Made by a program: the position numbers and the translations under genes. This document shows positions 16,858-26,108 of a DNA stretch of 64,000 bases, piece by piece. The notes under the pieces are model-generated. The model made no database searches and had not been told where the DNA came from. It was given only the letters and a program-made list of their open reading frames with translations. Within the stretch, counting starts at the first letter, position 1. Every line of letters begins with the position of its first letter. The stretch covers positions 1,973,909-2,037,908 of the forward strand of contig NZ_MQWC01000004.1 in assembly GCF_002954405.1 (NCBI RefSeq), given 5' to 3'. This DNA is from Salinibacter sp. 10B (GTDB taxonomy: Bacteria > Bacteroidota > Rhodothermia > Rhodothermales > Salinibacteraceae).

Positions 16858-17430
16858 CTACCAGTCCGACGTGGCGGAGGTAAAGATGTCTTCCGCCACG
16901 CGTTCTACAGCGAGTTCGGCGGCCTGCTGCTCGCCCCCAAGCCCGGCCTGTACCGGATTGTAGTTGGCCGTCCCCGTAAAGGTCTGCTGGACCATCGTCG
17001 AGTCGGTGACCTGGTCGTAGTAGCGCACATCCACCTCGATGCTTACCCGATTCTGGGTCGCGCGTTCGTCGCCACTCACGCCCGTGGGCTGGTTCGTATA
17101 CTGCACGATTCGGGTCGAGAGCACTGCATCCGCGTCGGTCTCGTTGTTGTTCAGTGACAGACTGGTGCGCCCCACAAACTGCTCGGTCAACAGGTCTGTG
17201 AGCTGATTGCCGAGGTTGGTCACGGGACTGGAGGTGTTGTCCTCAGCAATGGGGATGGCGATGGTCTCCAGGTGCGAGGGAATGCTCGCCCCCGTAAAGC
17301 CGTAGTATGCGCAGCCCGTGACCCCCCCCGCCCCGAGACAAAGCAGAACTCCCACCAGGAGGCATCTCCTCCTGAACGAGGAAAGGCACGGAGACGAGAA
17401 AAAACGGGAAATAGAAGAAAAGACCGTCAT
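16858..17430 (-). CDS. lptE: LptE-like lipopolysaccharide-assembly lipoprotein
   Basis: The 190-residue protein starts with a lipoprotein signal peptide ending in the lipobox VTGC (Cys about residue 40). The mature protein carries the LptE pattern of Bacteroidota: YYGFTGASIPSHLETIAIPI, then LTDLLTEQFVGRTSLSL, a middle beta-region (VLSTRIVQYTNQP, RVSIEVDVRYYD), and a C-terminal helix (AAELAVERVAEDIF). LptE plugs the LptD barrel that inserts LPS in the outer membrane. The sigma-54 activator gene lies upstream in the same direction, an arrangement common in Bacteroidota, but here separated by 395 bp that include a MITE. Confidence 0.85.
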   Translation of the reverse strand: MTVFSSISRFFSSPCLSSFRRRCLLVGVLLCLGAGGVTGCAYYGFTGASIPSHLETIAIPIAEDNTSSPVTNLGNQLTDLLTEQFVGRTSLSLNNNETDADAVLSTRIVQYTNQPTGVSGDERATQNRVSIEVDVRYYDQVTDSTMVQQTFTGTANYNPVQAGLGGEQQAAELAVERVAEDIFTSATSDW

Positions 17431-17637
17431 GGCACTTCAAATCTTCGGGGACCAGTCCTCAACGCTCGCAATCACTCGAACACGCTGTCCTGGAATTTGA
17501 TCATCTTGCTCGTCAAAGTCCCTGGCATAAGTGGCAGTAAGCTCCCCCTAATCGCACTACGGATGCCTTCTTCTGCCTGGAGTAGAGCTCCCGGAATTGA
17601 TACTACTTCAAGCTCGCGTTTCCTCAGCGTCGCTTTC

Positions 17638-17774
17638 TAAGAGTCCCTATCAAAACCGGGCACGTCCTCCTGACCATCGTGGAAGGAGCTCCTTAAACGT
17701 GGCTGCCCGCACCAAGAAGCTTCTTCGACAGGCTCAGAAGGACCTGCTAATCGCTGTTTTGATAGGGACTCTAA
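17638..17774. repeat. MITE-like element, family 2, short variant with TAA target duplication
   Basis: The 131-bp element at 17641-17771 has perfect 16-bp terminal inverted repeats (GAGTCCCTATCAAAAC) and a TAA duplication on both sides. It is non-coding. It sits between the sigma-54 activator and lptE, and probably separates an ancestral operon. The rest of this gap (17431-17825) shows nothing else recognisable. Confidence 0.85.
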
Positions 17775-17825
17775 ATCGCTCAACGTGGGCCGAATGGGGA
17801 CGATCGATCCCCAGCCCTCGCGCTA

Positions 17826-19289
17826 CTAAAGGTCTTCATCGATGTCCTTGAGTTTGCGGTAGAGGGTACGCTCGCTAATGCCCAGGGCCTGAGCGGTCTT
17901 GCGCCGGTTGCCATCGAACTGCTTGAGTGCCCGACTGATAAGCTGCTTTTCGGCCTCTTCGAGCGTGGGTAGCGCCTCCTCCACCTCCTCGGCTGCCGGC
18001 TCGGACCGCTCCATCTCCACGTCCTCGGACTCGTCCTCACTCGGCGCCGGCACATCCCGCGGGCGACGTGCGGTCGACTCGGGCACGACATCTTCCCCCT
18101 GCGGAGGCTCCCTGTGCCCTGCCCGCTCTCCCCGCGGCGTGGGACGGGCCGGTCCCTCCTCATCGACCTCATACACGACATCCCGGATTAGCGAATCCAC
18201 CTCGCCGGGCTCATTCCGCTCGGGGCGATCCCGAAAGTCCTCGGCCTCCTCCGCATTGCGGACCACCACGAAATCGTCGTAGTCGCCCGGAAAATCCCCG
18301 CGCTCAGCCACGTCCCGCGGCACGACGACGCCCACATTCGACATCAACGAGCCGATCTGATCCTTCAATTCACGCAGGTCCATGCGCATCTCCAGAATGG
18401 CGCGATACAGCAGCTCCCGCTGGCGAATGTCGGTGCTCGTGTCGTCTTCGTCCTGTCGTTGCTCCTGCTGATCGACCCGCATCAGTTCGGTCGACGGCGC
18501 CGCTTCCCCGATGTCGCGGAGGAGTGGCCGCAGCTCATCGGCCGACACCTCGTCCGCTCGCAGTAGAACGGTTACCTGCTCGGCCACATTACGGAGTTCT
18601 CGCACGTTGCCCGGCCACCGGTAGTCCTTCAGCACGTCCTCTGCGTCCTCCGTCAACGTCTTTCGCGATGAGTTGTACTCCTTCGAAAACTCGTGGAGAA
18701 AGGTCTCAAAGATGGGCAGAATGTCTTCCGGACGCTCCCGAAGCGGCGGGATGTCGATGAGGACGGTGCTCAGCCGATAATACAGGTCTTTTCGAAACCG
18801 ACCGGCCTGCACTTCCTCCGCAAGGTTCTTGTTCGTAGCCGCCACGATACGAACGTCCACCTGTTGCTGTTGCGAGGCACCTACCCGGCTAAACTTTCCG
18901 GTCTCCAGCACGCGCAACAACCGCACCTGTGCCTCCTTCGGCATCTCCCCAATTTCATCAAGAAAGATGGTGCTGCCGTCGGCCTCCTCAAAGTAGCCAA
19001 CCCGCTGTTCGACCGCCCCCGTATAGGCGCCCTTCTCAGCCCCGAACAACTCGCTTTCAATAAGACCTTCGGGGATGGCCCCACAGTTGACAACCACCAT
19101 CGGCTCGTGGCGGCGCACCGACAACTCGTGCAGCGCCTGCGCGATCAACTCCTTGCCCACTCCGCTCTCCCCCTGGAGAAGCACGCTGATGTCGGTTTTC
19201 GCCACCTGTCGAGCCCGGTCGATGACGTTTTTGATGGCATTGGACGACCCGACAATACCAAAGCGTTCCTGAATGGAGGCACGATCCAT
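17826..19289 (-). CDS. Sigma-54-dependent transcriptional activator without receiver domain
   Basis: A 487-residue protein that begins almost directly with the AAA+ domain: GSSNAIKNVIDRARQVAKTD, Walker A GESGVGKE, the sigma-54 contact loop GAYTGA (the F-to-Y variant of GAFTGA), Walker B TIFLDEIGEMP, and the sensor region RELRNVAEQV. A roughly 170-residue acidic low-complexity linker (about 275-440) leads to a Fis-type helix-turn-helix (LISRALKQFDGNRRKTAQAL). Lacking any N-terminal receiver or sensor, it may be constitutive or controlled by a partner, like PspF. An ATG at 19289 fits better than the upstream start at 19319. Confidence 0.93.
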   Translation of the reverse strand: MDRASIQERFGIVGSSNAIKNVIDRARQVAKTDISVLLQGESGVGKELIAQALHELSVRRHEPMVVVNCGAIPEGLIESELFGAEKGAYTGAVEQRVGYFEEADGSTIFLDEIGEMPKEAQVRLLRVLETGKFSRVGASQQQQVDVRIVAATNKNLAEEVQAGRFRKDLYYRLSTVLIDIPPLRERPEDILPIFETFLHEFSKEYNSSRKTLTEDAEDVLKDYRWPGNVRELRNVAEQVTVLLRADEVSADELRPLLRDIGEAAPSTELMRVDQQEQRQDEDDTSTDIRQRELLYRAILEMRMDLRELKDQIGSLMSNVGVVVPRDVAERGDFPGDYDDFVVVRNAEEAEDFRDRPERNEPGEVDSLIRDVVYEVDEEGPARPTPRGERAGHREPPQGEDVVPESTARRPRDVPAPSEDESEDVEMERSEPAAEEVEEALPTLEEAEKQLISRALKQFDGNRRKTAQALGISERTLYRKLKDIDEDL

Positions 19290-19490
19290 AACGTCAGACA
19301 AAACAAGAAGATACAACAACGCAGAGGGCGACCGTGGCAGATGATCGCAGCGCTATTCTGCCACATTGTCACGAGGGAATATCACACCTGTGCCCTGCTC
19401 AAAAGATCCGGCCGCCCATTCGTCCCCGTTGAAGATGGGGTGACGAAGAAAATGTGCGGATGCGGTAGCACCGCAGTCTGCCCGGTGTAC

Positions 19491-21008
19491 TCACGCGTCG
19501 TAGTCGCCCGCTCGCCCGTAGATCCGCGTGAGCGTTTCCAGCAGCTCTTCGGCGCGGTCGGTCACCTGCGCAGGCGTAAAGCGCCACTCCCAATTCCCGT
19601 TCGGGTGCCCCGGCGTATTCATTCGGGCGTCCGATCCCAACCCCAGAAGATCCTGCATGGGAAACACCACGCGATCGGCCACCGAGGCCATCAGGACGCG
19701 CAGGGCTTGCTCATGCACCCCGGCGTCCACACGATCGAGGTTGAGATAGTCGCGCGCAAACGCCTGGGCTTCGGACGATGTGAGATCGTCGGCCCACCAC
19801 CCCATGGTCGTGTTATTGTCGTGCGTGCCCGGATAGGCAACCAGGTTGCGCCGATAGTTGTGGGGGAGAAACTCGTTGGTCGGATCGTCCTCGAACGCAA
19901 ACTGCAGCACGGCCATGCCGGGAAATCCACACTCTTCTCGCAGCGCCTCTACCGAATCGGTAATCACCCCGAGATCCTCCGCCACCACCGGGAGGGTCCC
20001 GAGCTCCTCTTCCACCTCCTCAAAAAAGGGCATGCCCGGTCCTTCCCGCCACTCTCCGTTCACGGCCGTCTCAGCCTCCGCCGGAATTTCCCAGTACGCA
20101 TCGAATCCACGGAAATGGTCGAGGCGCACCAGATCCACGCGCTCCAGCGTACGCCGCAGTCGCTCCTTCCACCATCGGTAGTCGTTGGCCTCCATCTTGT
20201 CCCATCGGTAGAGCGGATTGCCCCAACGTTGGCCCTCGGGACTGAAGTAATCGGGCGGAACCCCCGCCACGACAGTGGGCCGGCCGTCGTCGTCGAGATG
20301 AAAAAGCTCCTGATGAGCCCATACGTCGGCGCTGTCGCGGGCCACATAGATGGGAATATCGCCGAACAGCCGAATGTCGCGTGCATGGCAATAGGACTGC
20401 AGAGCCGTCCACTGGCGATGGAAGAGATACTGCCAGAACACGTGCATGCGAATGGCGTCCGCGTGCGTCTCTCGTGCCTGTTCGAGAGCCTCTGGGTCGC
20501 GGCGCGACAGCGGATCCGGCCACTGCATCCAAGGGGCTTCGTCGTACGCATCCTTCAGAGCCGCGTAGAGCGCGTAGTCGTCGAGCCACGAGGCCTGGTC
20601 GGCCCGAAATTGTGCGAGGTCGGTGTCACTGACGACGGAGCGGCCGGTCTCGTATCGCTCATAGGCCGTGCGCAACACAGCGCGCTTCCGGGTCCTCACT
20701 CGTTCATAGTCGACATGGCCGTCCGGCAATTCGGCAAGGGGGGCAAGATCCTCCTCCGTAAGGAGGCCGTACTCCACGAGCGGCTCGGGGCTAATCAGAA
20801 GCGGATTGCCGGCAAAGGTCGACGTGCTGGAATAGGGCGAGGCACCGGCCCCCACCGGGCCGAGGGGCAGCACCTGCCAGAGCTTCTGGTGGGTGCGGGT
20901 GAGAAAATCAGCAAAACGGTAGGCCGCCGGGCCGAGGTCGCCGATCCCATAGGCACTGGGCAAAGAGGTGATGTGCAGCAGAATGCCGCTGACGCGTTGA
21001 GAGTCCAC
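19491..21008 (-). CDS. malQ: 4-alpha-glucanotransferase (amylomaltase, GH77)
   Basis: About 505 residues from a GTG at 21008; the frame stays open upstream but the family normally starts at about RVSGILLHITSLPS. GH77 motifs are all present: GIGDLGPAAYRFADFL, LPLGPVGAGASPY, VRLDHFRGF (nucleophile Asp), VAEDLGVIT (acid/base Glu) and PGTHDNNTT (third carboxylate). It transfers maltodextrin segments between alpha-1,4-glucans in the cytoplasm, for maltose or glycogen metabolism. No other mal or glg genes are adjacent. The start codon is the least certain part. Confidence 0.92.
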   Translation of the reverse strand: MDSQRVSGILLHITSLPSAYGIGDLGPAAYRFADFLTRTHQKLWQVLPLGPVGAGASPYSSTSTFAGNPLLISPEPLVEYGLLTEEDLAPLAELPDGHVDYERVRTRKRAVLRTAYERYETGRSVVSDTDLAQFRADQASWLDDYALYAALKDAYDEAPWMQWPDPLSRRDPEALEQARETHADAIRMHVFWQYLFHRQWTALQSYCHARDIRLFGDIPIYVARDSADVWAHQELFHLDDDGRPTVVAGVPPDYFSPEGQRWGNPLYRWDKMEANDYRWWKERLRRTLERVDLVRLDHFRGFDAYWEIPAEAETAVNGEWREGPGMPFFEEVEEELGTLPVVAEDLGVITDSVEALREECGFPGMAVLQFAFEDDPTNEFLPHNYRRNLVAYPGTHDNNTTMGWWADDLTSSEAQAFARDYLNLDRVDAGVHEQALRVLMASVADRVVFPMQDLLGLGSDARMNTPGHPNGNWEWRFTPAQVTDRAEELLETLTRIYGRAGDYDA

Positions 21009-21218
21009 GGAGGCAGTCGGTTGGTCGAAAGGGAGAGAACGAAGGTGGAACACGAGCCGCCTCTGGTCAACGCGATGGTGGGAATCTCCCGCCACGGTGC
21101 AGGATCCTATCAGCCCCGTCGTCAAAAGGCGGCGAACGAACTCGCCCTCAGTGAAATGAAGGCGCACGGGAATCACAAGACATACTTGTGTCTCCTGCAC
21201 GAAGCCTCAGTGGAGCCG

Positions 21219-23060
21219 CTACGAATCCTCTGCAACGGGCAACTGCGGACGCTCTTCTTCATCGAGGCGGGTATCGGGCGCCCCGGTCGCCGCCTCAATA
21301 CGGGCCCGATAGAGGGTCTGGAACCGCCCGTAGAGCCGATCGAGTTGCTCCTCAGCCTCGTCGGCGGGCAGGTCAATCACCTCGGGATAGGCAAATGTGG
21401 CAGCTCCGGCCGTGTCTACAAACAGGGTTTTGAGGTCAAGGCGTCGCTGGAAGATCGTCGCCGTGGTATGAAAGACATGGTGTTTCTCAGTGGGAATGAT
21501 CCAGAGGTAGTGCGCCAACACGCCGCGCCGGATGTACAGGCCGTCGTCCCGAACGGCATAGTCGTGATTTCGGTACTGGAGCACTGCCCACCCCAGAACA
21601 AACGGGATCAACGTGAAGCCCCACCACGGCAGCGCAAGCCCTCCCGGCATCCACCAGTCCGTCGGCCAAAAGTATGCACTCGGGACCAGGACGGCGGCCA
21701 ACGCCATCGAGTACCGAACGAACCGGCGCCGGATCGTGATCGGAGAGACATTTCCAAACGCATCCGGCAGCTCGAACGAGCGAATGCGCCGCGCCAGGGA
21801 CAGAACGTCTCCGTACTGAGCAAACGGCGCCACCACGCGATGACCCTGCTCGTCCACGTTCATCCCCACGGTTTGCACCTCCAGCTCATACCACCCGAAC
21901 GCCCGCATCAGCGGATTCGTGCGCAGAATGAGGGCTTGTACCTTCTTAAGGGGAATCGTCCCCTCCGTCACCGTAAAGAGGCCATGGCGCTTCCGCAGCT
22001 TATCGCCGTCGAGCCAGAGCTGGAAATTGTAGTACCGCGCCAGGTGAATCAGAATGCCGCTGATCCATCCCAATACCCCCGCCGCTATGATCGATGCGAG
22101 GATCGAGAGACCGGGATGCGCAGCCATGGCCTCCGTGATCTGGTCAATCCGGCCTTGCGACCGCAGCACCCGCTGCACGATTATTTCGGGATCCACCAGC
22201 TGAAAGGCCGAAAAGACCAGGGCAATGTAGAGCAGCGAAAACCGGAAGGCACCGGAGAGCAGCACGTGCGGCAGTGCCATCGAGAACAGTTCTTCGCCCG
22301 TCGTTTCCCCTTCTTCCCCGTCTGCCTCGTCCGCGTCCGCGGCCCCACGATGTTGAAAGGACCGGACCGCCCGCCGAATATCGTGGGCATCACTCGTGCT
22401 CACGTATTCGAGCGACCCTTCGGTGGCCGAACTACCGGCCGTCTCGATGGTAACCTTCGCCAATCCCAAGAGCCGCGCCACCAGATTCTCCTCAATCTGG
22501 ATGTTCTGGATTCGCTCGATCGGGATGCTCCGATTCTGCCGCTTGAGAACGCCCTTCTGAATGACGATCTGCTTCGGAGTGATGCGGTAGCTGAACCGAA
22601 GATACTGCAGAACGATGGCCGGAAGGGCCACCAGCCCGTACAGCAAACTAAAGACAACGGAGAAGACGTTTTCCGAACTCGGGTTCTGCAGGGTCGGCAG
22701 GAGAATCACGAACAGCGCGGGCAGACTCTGCCCCACTCGCAGCAGCAGCGTGAGCGGATGCAGGCGCTGGGGCTCCTGTACGGCCCCGAGGGTGGCCGAT
22801 GACACGCCGGGCGCGTCTGCCGAAGGCTCCTTCTCGGTCGAGGCCGAGGGATCAGAAGCGGACGGGACATCTCCTCGTGCTTCCTCACTGTTCCCTTGCT
22901 CCCCCTCGCCCGACGTCGAAGGCTCTTCTGGGGAAGACGGCACAGCCCCTTCTTCTGGCGACGAGGCGGTAGCCGCACCCTCTTGCGAGGAAGCGGGAGT
23001 CCCGTCCCCTTGCGGGGAAGGGACAGATTCAGACTCTGAATGTGTCGAGGGGGACGGCAT
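21219..23060 (-). CDS. YdbT-like membrane protein with repeated bacterial PH domains
   Basis: A 613-residue protein with a Ser/Glu-rich N-terminal tail of about 95 residues. Paired transmembrane helices and bPH2 domains alternate: the first at about 155-225 (RFSYRITPKQIVIQKGVLKRQNRSI), the second near 345-420 (LRKRHGLFTVTEGTIPLKKVQAL) and the third near 510-570 (YAVRDDGLYIRRGVLAHYLWII). In B. subtilis, YdbS and YdbT form a pair needed for resistance to sigma-W-type antimicrobials; the role here is unknown. Its ATG overlaps the stop of the upstream PH gene as TAATG, so the two are translationally coupled. Confidence 0.85.
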   Translation of the reverse strand: MPSPSTHSESESVPSPQGDGTPASSQEGAATASSPEEGAVPSSPEEPSTSGEGEQGNSEEARGDVPSASDPSASTEKEPSADAPGVSSATLGAVQEPQRLHPLTLLLRVGQSLPALFVILLPTLQNPSSENVFSVVFSLLYGLVALPAIVLQYLRFSYRITPKQIVIQKGVLKRQNRSIPIERIQNIQIEENLVARLLGLAKVTIETAGSSATEGSLEYVSTSDAHDIRRAVRSFQHRGAADADEADGEEGETTGEELFSMALPHVLLSGAFRFSLLYIALVFSAFQLVDPEIIVQRVLRSQGRIDQITEAMAAHPGLSILASIIAAGVLGWISGILIHLARYYNFQLWLDGDKLRKRHGLFTVTEGTIPLKKVQALILRTNPLMRAFGWYELEVQTVGMNVDEQGHRVVAPFAQYGDVLSLARRIRSFELPDAFGNVSPITIRRRFVRYSMALAAVLVPSAYFWPTDWWMPGGLALPWWGFTLIPFVLGWAVLQYRNHDYAVRDDGLYIRRGVLAHYLWIIPTEKHHVFHTTATIFQRRLDLKTLFVDTAGAATFAYPEVIDLPADEAEEQLDRLYGRFQTLYRARIEAATGAPDTRLDEEERPQLPVAEDS

Positions 23061-23596
23061 TACACCGGGTCTTCCGTGAGGGGATCTTCGAGAATGAAGC
23101 GCTTCACCTCGTCTCGGATGCGCTCTGCCTCTGCAAGCGGCAGGCCGGGAACAACGACGTCGCTGCTCCGCGAGCCCGCCGTGTGCACAACCAGACGACC
23201 CAGGGCGTACTCCCGCTCAATCAGATCTTGGGACACGTCCACATGCTGGATGCGACGGAGCGGCACGACCGTTCGCACGTTCGTGATAACCCCATGCTCC
23301 ACGTACAATTCCTCCGGCCGCAGCGCAAAGCCCCACGACCGATACCGGAGGCGAGGCCAGGCAATTCCATAAAGAAGCCCCAGTCCCAGGACCGTCCCCG
23401 ACAGCACCCCAAACGGCAACCAGGCGTCGGGCGCAAACATGTGGGTAAGGTCATAAAAGAGGGCCGGCAAAAATAGAAGAACCGCAAGGCCCAAAAGCTT
23501 AATCGTCCAGATGGACGTGATGGACGTGTCGAGCGGATGAAGGGCGTCGCCCGTCAGCACCTCCGAACGATCGGTACCGGAAGAAGACGTTTCCAT
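23060..23596 (-). CDS. YdbS-like membrane protein with one bacterial PH domain
   Basis: A 178-residue protein with two hydrophobic helices (LLGLAVLLFLPALFYDL; FGVLSGTVLGLGLLYGI) followed by a bPH2 domain (YRSWGFALRPEELYVEHGVI, RRIQHVDVSQDLIEREYALG, LVVHTAGS). It is the first gene of a two-gene unit with the longer YdbT-like protein. Such one-PH plus multi-PH pairs are a conserved theme, which supports a shared membrane complex. Confidence 0.85.
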   Translation of the reverse strand: METSSSGTDRSEVLTGDALHPLDTSITSIWTIKLLGLAVLLFLPALFYDLTHMFAPDAWLPFGVLSGTVLGLGLLYGIAWPRLRYRSWGFALRPEELYVEHGVITNVRTVVPLRRIQHVDVSQDLIEREYALGRLVVHTAGSRSSDVVVPGLPLAEAERIRDEVKRFILEDPLTEDPV

Positions 23597-23938
23597 GGAC
23601 TAAATGAGGGGGCGAGCAGACACGCGTCTGTTAGATTTGCTATTTGAAATGCAGGGGGAAGGGGAAGTTTCCCCAACCCGATACCGCCTCAAGGGACACG
23701 GCCTCTAAAAATTCCCGGTTCTACACATAATAAGGGCGTTCCGGGCATCTTCCGTCCTCCCCTTGTATAGTTTTAAGGCAGTCCATGCAACCGGCGCCTC
23801 CAATCCGGAGTAGATGCAGTACTCCGATTCCTCACCCGACCATGCGCAATTCGCGACAAGTGCGATACGCCATCCTTCTGCAATCCCTTATCGACATCCC
23901 TCTATATTGAGCTTCCTTCGGAGCGGAGAAGATGCGGC
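23597..23938. other. Divergent intergenic region with a TAGATTTG box and a GGGGAA dyad
   Basis: The 342-bp gap lies between the leftward PH genes and the rightward histidine kinase. TAGATTTG (about 23632-23639) matches the TAnnTTTG -7 element described for Bacteroidota promoters, but no TTTG -33 box is seen at the right distance. GGGGAA-GT-TTCCCC (23661-23674) is a short dyad of unknown meaning. No gene is seen. Confidence 0.35.
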
Positions 23939-25108
23939 ATGCATACACACCCTAATTTTTTGTATCGCGTAGCATCGCCGAAGGCCAGGGCATTCTTGAT
24001 CCTCACCCTGCTTTCGGCCGTGTTCGTGATCGGAAGCATTAGCTTTGCCAAATTGGAGGAGCAACGCCCCCCCGCTCCTGAGCCTGTGCAACTGTCCTCC
24101 TCGACGGCTCCCCAGCAATCCCCCGTAAGCCGCCCGGTCCCGTGGTACCGAACCCCGTGGGCCTTGGCAACCTACGGGCTCGGTGTAGCGGGCGCAATCG
24201 TATTTTTCGTACGGCGCCGCACGGCCGATCTTGCCGAACGGCACGAGAGTCTCGAACAGGTAGTGGCCCAGCGAACCGAAAAAGTACGTGAGCAAAAGCA
24301 GACGCTGGAGGCATACAACCGCGAGCTCCTTCGCACGAACCAAACCCTGCGCCGCACTGTCGAAGAGAAATCCAAGCTTCTGGGCATGGCGGCCCACGAC
24401 CTCAAGAATCCTCTCTTCGGCATCCGCGCCCTCTCCGAAATCGTACTAGAAGCCGATGACCTGCCGTCCAAACACCACCGCAAGCTCAACCTCATCCGCG
24501 AGTCGGCCGATGAGACGCTTCACCTCATCGATGATCTTCTAGCCTCAGCAGCGGGCTCGACCCAGTCTGACTTGAACAAGGAGGATGTGGATGTGGCGGC
24601 CCTTGTCCAGTGGGTGGTTCGCAGCTTCGAGCCGCAGGCCCAGCGCAAGGAACAACCCCTCCAGTGCTCCGTGGCGGAGGCGCCCTGCACGGTCCGGGGC
24701 GACAAGCGCAAGCTTCGGGAAGCCATCGGCAACCTTATCAGCAACGCGCTAAAGTACTCCCCGCCTGGTCAGGAGATCAATGTGATCGTGGAGCGGGAAC
24801 AGCAAACGGTCCAGGTCGCGGTGGTCGATACGGGACCGGGCCTGAGTGAAAGCGATCAGCAGCGCATGTTCACCCCGTTCCAACGCCTTTCAGCCGAGCC
24901 CACGGGAGACGAGGGATCGTCCGGCCTCGGCCTGTACATCGTAAAGCAAATTGCCGACCTCCACGACGGGACGATCGAGGTGGAGACGGCACCCGGCGAA
25001 GGAAGCACATTTACTCTGGTGCTTCCCGCAACGCCGCCCGACGCGTCTCCCGTCCCGGAGACGAACCCTACGGATGTGGAAGTGGAAATGCAGTCCTCAA
25101 ACGCCTAG
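23939..25108 (+). CDS. Orphan membrane sensor histidine kinase
   Basis: A 389-residue protein with two transmembrane helices (about 17-37 and 73-92) bounding a short periplasmic Pro/Ser loop of only about 35 residues, so any sensing is probably in the membrane or cytoplasm. A coiled-coil linker (about 95-145) leads to the HisKA domain with H-box AAHDLKNPL (His about 153), then the ATPase domain with N-box IGNLISNALKYS, G1 DTGPGL and G2 SSGLGLYI. No response regulator gene is adjacent. It stands as a single gene. Confidence 0.92.
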   Translation: MHTHPNFLYRVASPKARAFLILTLLSAVFVIGSISFAKLEEQRPPAPEPVQLSSSTAPQQSPVSRPVPWYRTPWALATYGLGVAGAIVFFVRRRTADLAERHESLEQVVAQRTEKVREQKQTLEAYNRELLRTNQTLRRTVEEKSKLLGMAAHDLKNPLFGIRALSEIVLEADDLPSKHHRKLNLIRESADETLHLIDDLLASAAGSTQSDLNKEDVDVAALVQWVVRSFEPQAQRKEQPLQCSVAEAPCTVRGDKRKLREAIGNLISNALKYSPPGQEINVIVEREQQTVQVAVVDTGPGLSESDQQRMFTPFQRLSAEPTGDEGSSGLGLYIVKQIADLHDGTIEVETAPGEGSTFTLVLPATPPDASPVPETNPTDVEVEMQSSNA

Positions 25109-25253
25109 CTTACCGAAGCGAGACGCATAGGCCCAGAGGCGTTCGTGCCTGAAACGGATGCTCGCCGCCTCCAGTCCGGCCACGTGCCGCGCAGCCCTCG
25201 TCTTCCGTCCCCTGCTCGCTCGATCTCGTCCATTCTCGATCAATGTCCACTGT

Positions 25254-26108
25254 ATGACCGCTCCAGTTAGCATTCTCGGTTGTGGGTGGCTGGGTCGTCC
25301 CCTCGGACAGCACCTCGTGGAACGGGGACACACGGTTCGGGGATCGACCACCACTCCTGACAAGCTTGAGACACTGCGTGAGGACGGGATCGAGCCCGTC
25401 CTTCTCACCCTCGACCCCGACTTGTCCGAGCCCCCTCCCGACGCCCTCTTCCAATCGCCCATTCTGGTCCTCAACATTCCTCCCTCCCGCGGTGCCGACG
25501 ACGTGCGCACCCGACATCGCCACCAAATTGAGGCCGTCCGCGACGCGGCGGTTGAGGGATCGGTGGAATGGATCCTCTTTGCTAGCTCCACAGGGGTCTA
25601 TCCCAGCGTGGAGCTGAGCATCGCGGAGGCCGACTGTCCACCGGGCCAGCCGGCGGTGCTGCCCGGCCCCCGCCGCCCCACGGGCGAGGCCCTGCTCGAC
25701 GTGGAGGGCCTGCTCATGGATACGCCCGACGTCGACACCACCATTGTTCGCCTCGGCGGATTGTACGGAGGGGACCGCACCCCCGGCCGCTTCCTCGCAG
25801 GACGAACCGACGTGGGACGTCCCAACGCACCGGTAAATCTCCTGCATCGCGACGACGCCATAGGCGTATTTGCGACCCTCATCGAGCAGGACGTAAGAAA
25901 CGAGGTCTTCAACGCTTGTGCCGACAAGCACCCCTCCCGACAGGCCTTCTATACCCGTGCCGCCAACGTGGCCGGCCTCGATGCTCCCACCTTCGACCCT
26001 ACCGATACGACAACCGGCAAGCTCATCCGCAACCGGAAGATCAGAGTCCACTGCGACTATGAGTTCCAACACCCCGATCCACTTGCCGATCTGGAAAGCA
26101 GCGCATAA
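25254..26108 (+). CDS. NAD(P)-binding SDR/epimerase-like oxidoreductase (YeeZ-like)
   Basis: A 284-residue Rossmann protein. The dinucleotide-binding start is SILGCGWLGRPLGQHLVERG (G-x-G-x-x-G), followed by the second strand with TTTPDKL. Downstream are SSTGVYP, which carries the Ser and a Tyr without the usual YxxxK spacing, RLGGLYGGDRTPGRFLAG and VNLLHRDDAIGVFATLIE. This is the extended atypical SDR group that includes E. coli YeeZ; the substrate is unknown. The ATG at 25254 begins exactly at the fold. Confidence 0.8.
   Translation: MTAPVSILGCGWLGRPLGQHLVERGHTVRGSTTTPDKLETLREDGIEPVLLTLDPDLSEPPPDALFQSPILVLNIPPSRGADDVRTRHRHQIEAVRDAAVEGSVEWILFASSTGVYPSVELSIAEADCPPGQPAVLPGPRRPTGEALLDVEGLLMDTPDVDTTIVRLGGLYGGDRTPGRFLAGRTDVGRPNAPVNLLHRDDAIGVFATLIEQDVRNEVFNACADKHPSRQAFYTRAANVAGLDAPTFDPTDTTTGKLIRNRKIRVHCDYEFQHPDPLADLESSA

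Noticed and set aside
18693-22802. A 1369-codon open frame on the plus strand
   Set aside because: It lies antisense across the sigma-54 activator, malQ and the PH-domain genes, all of which have clear family motifs on the other strand. Long antisense frames are common in GC-rich DNA with this codon usage.
23661-23674. GGGGAA-GT-TTCCCC dyad as a regulator site
   Set aside because: Only one copy, short arms, no partner regulator; noted in the intergenic entry only.
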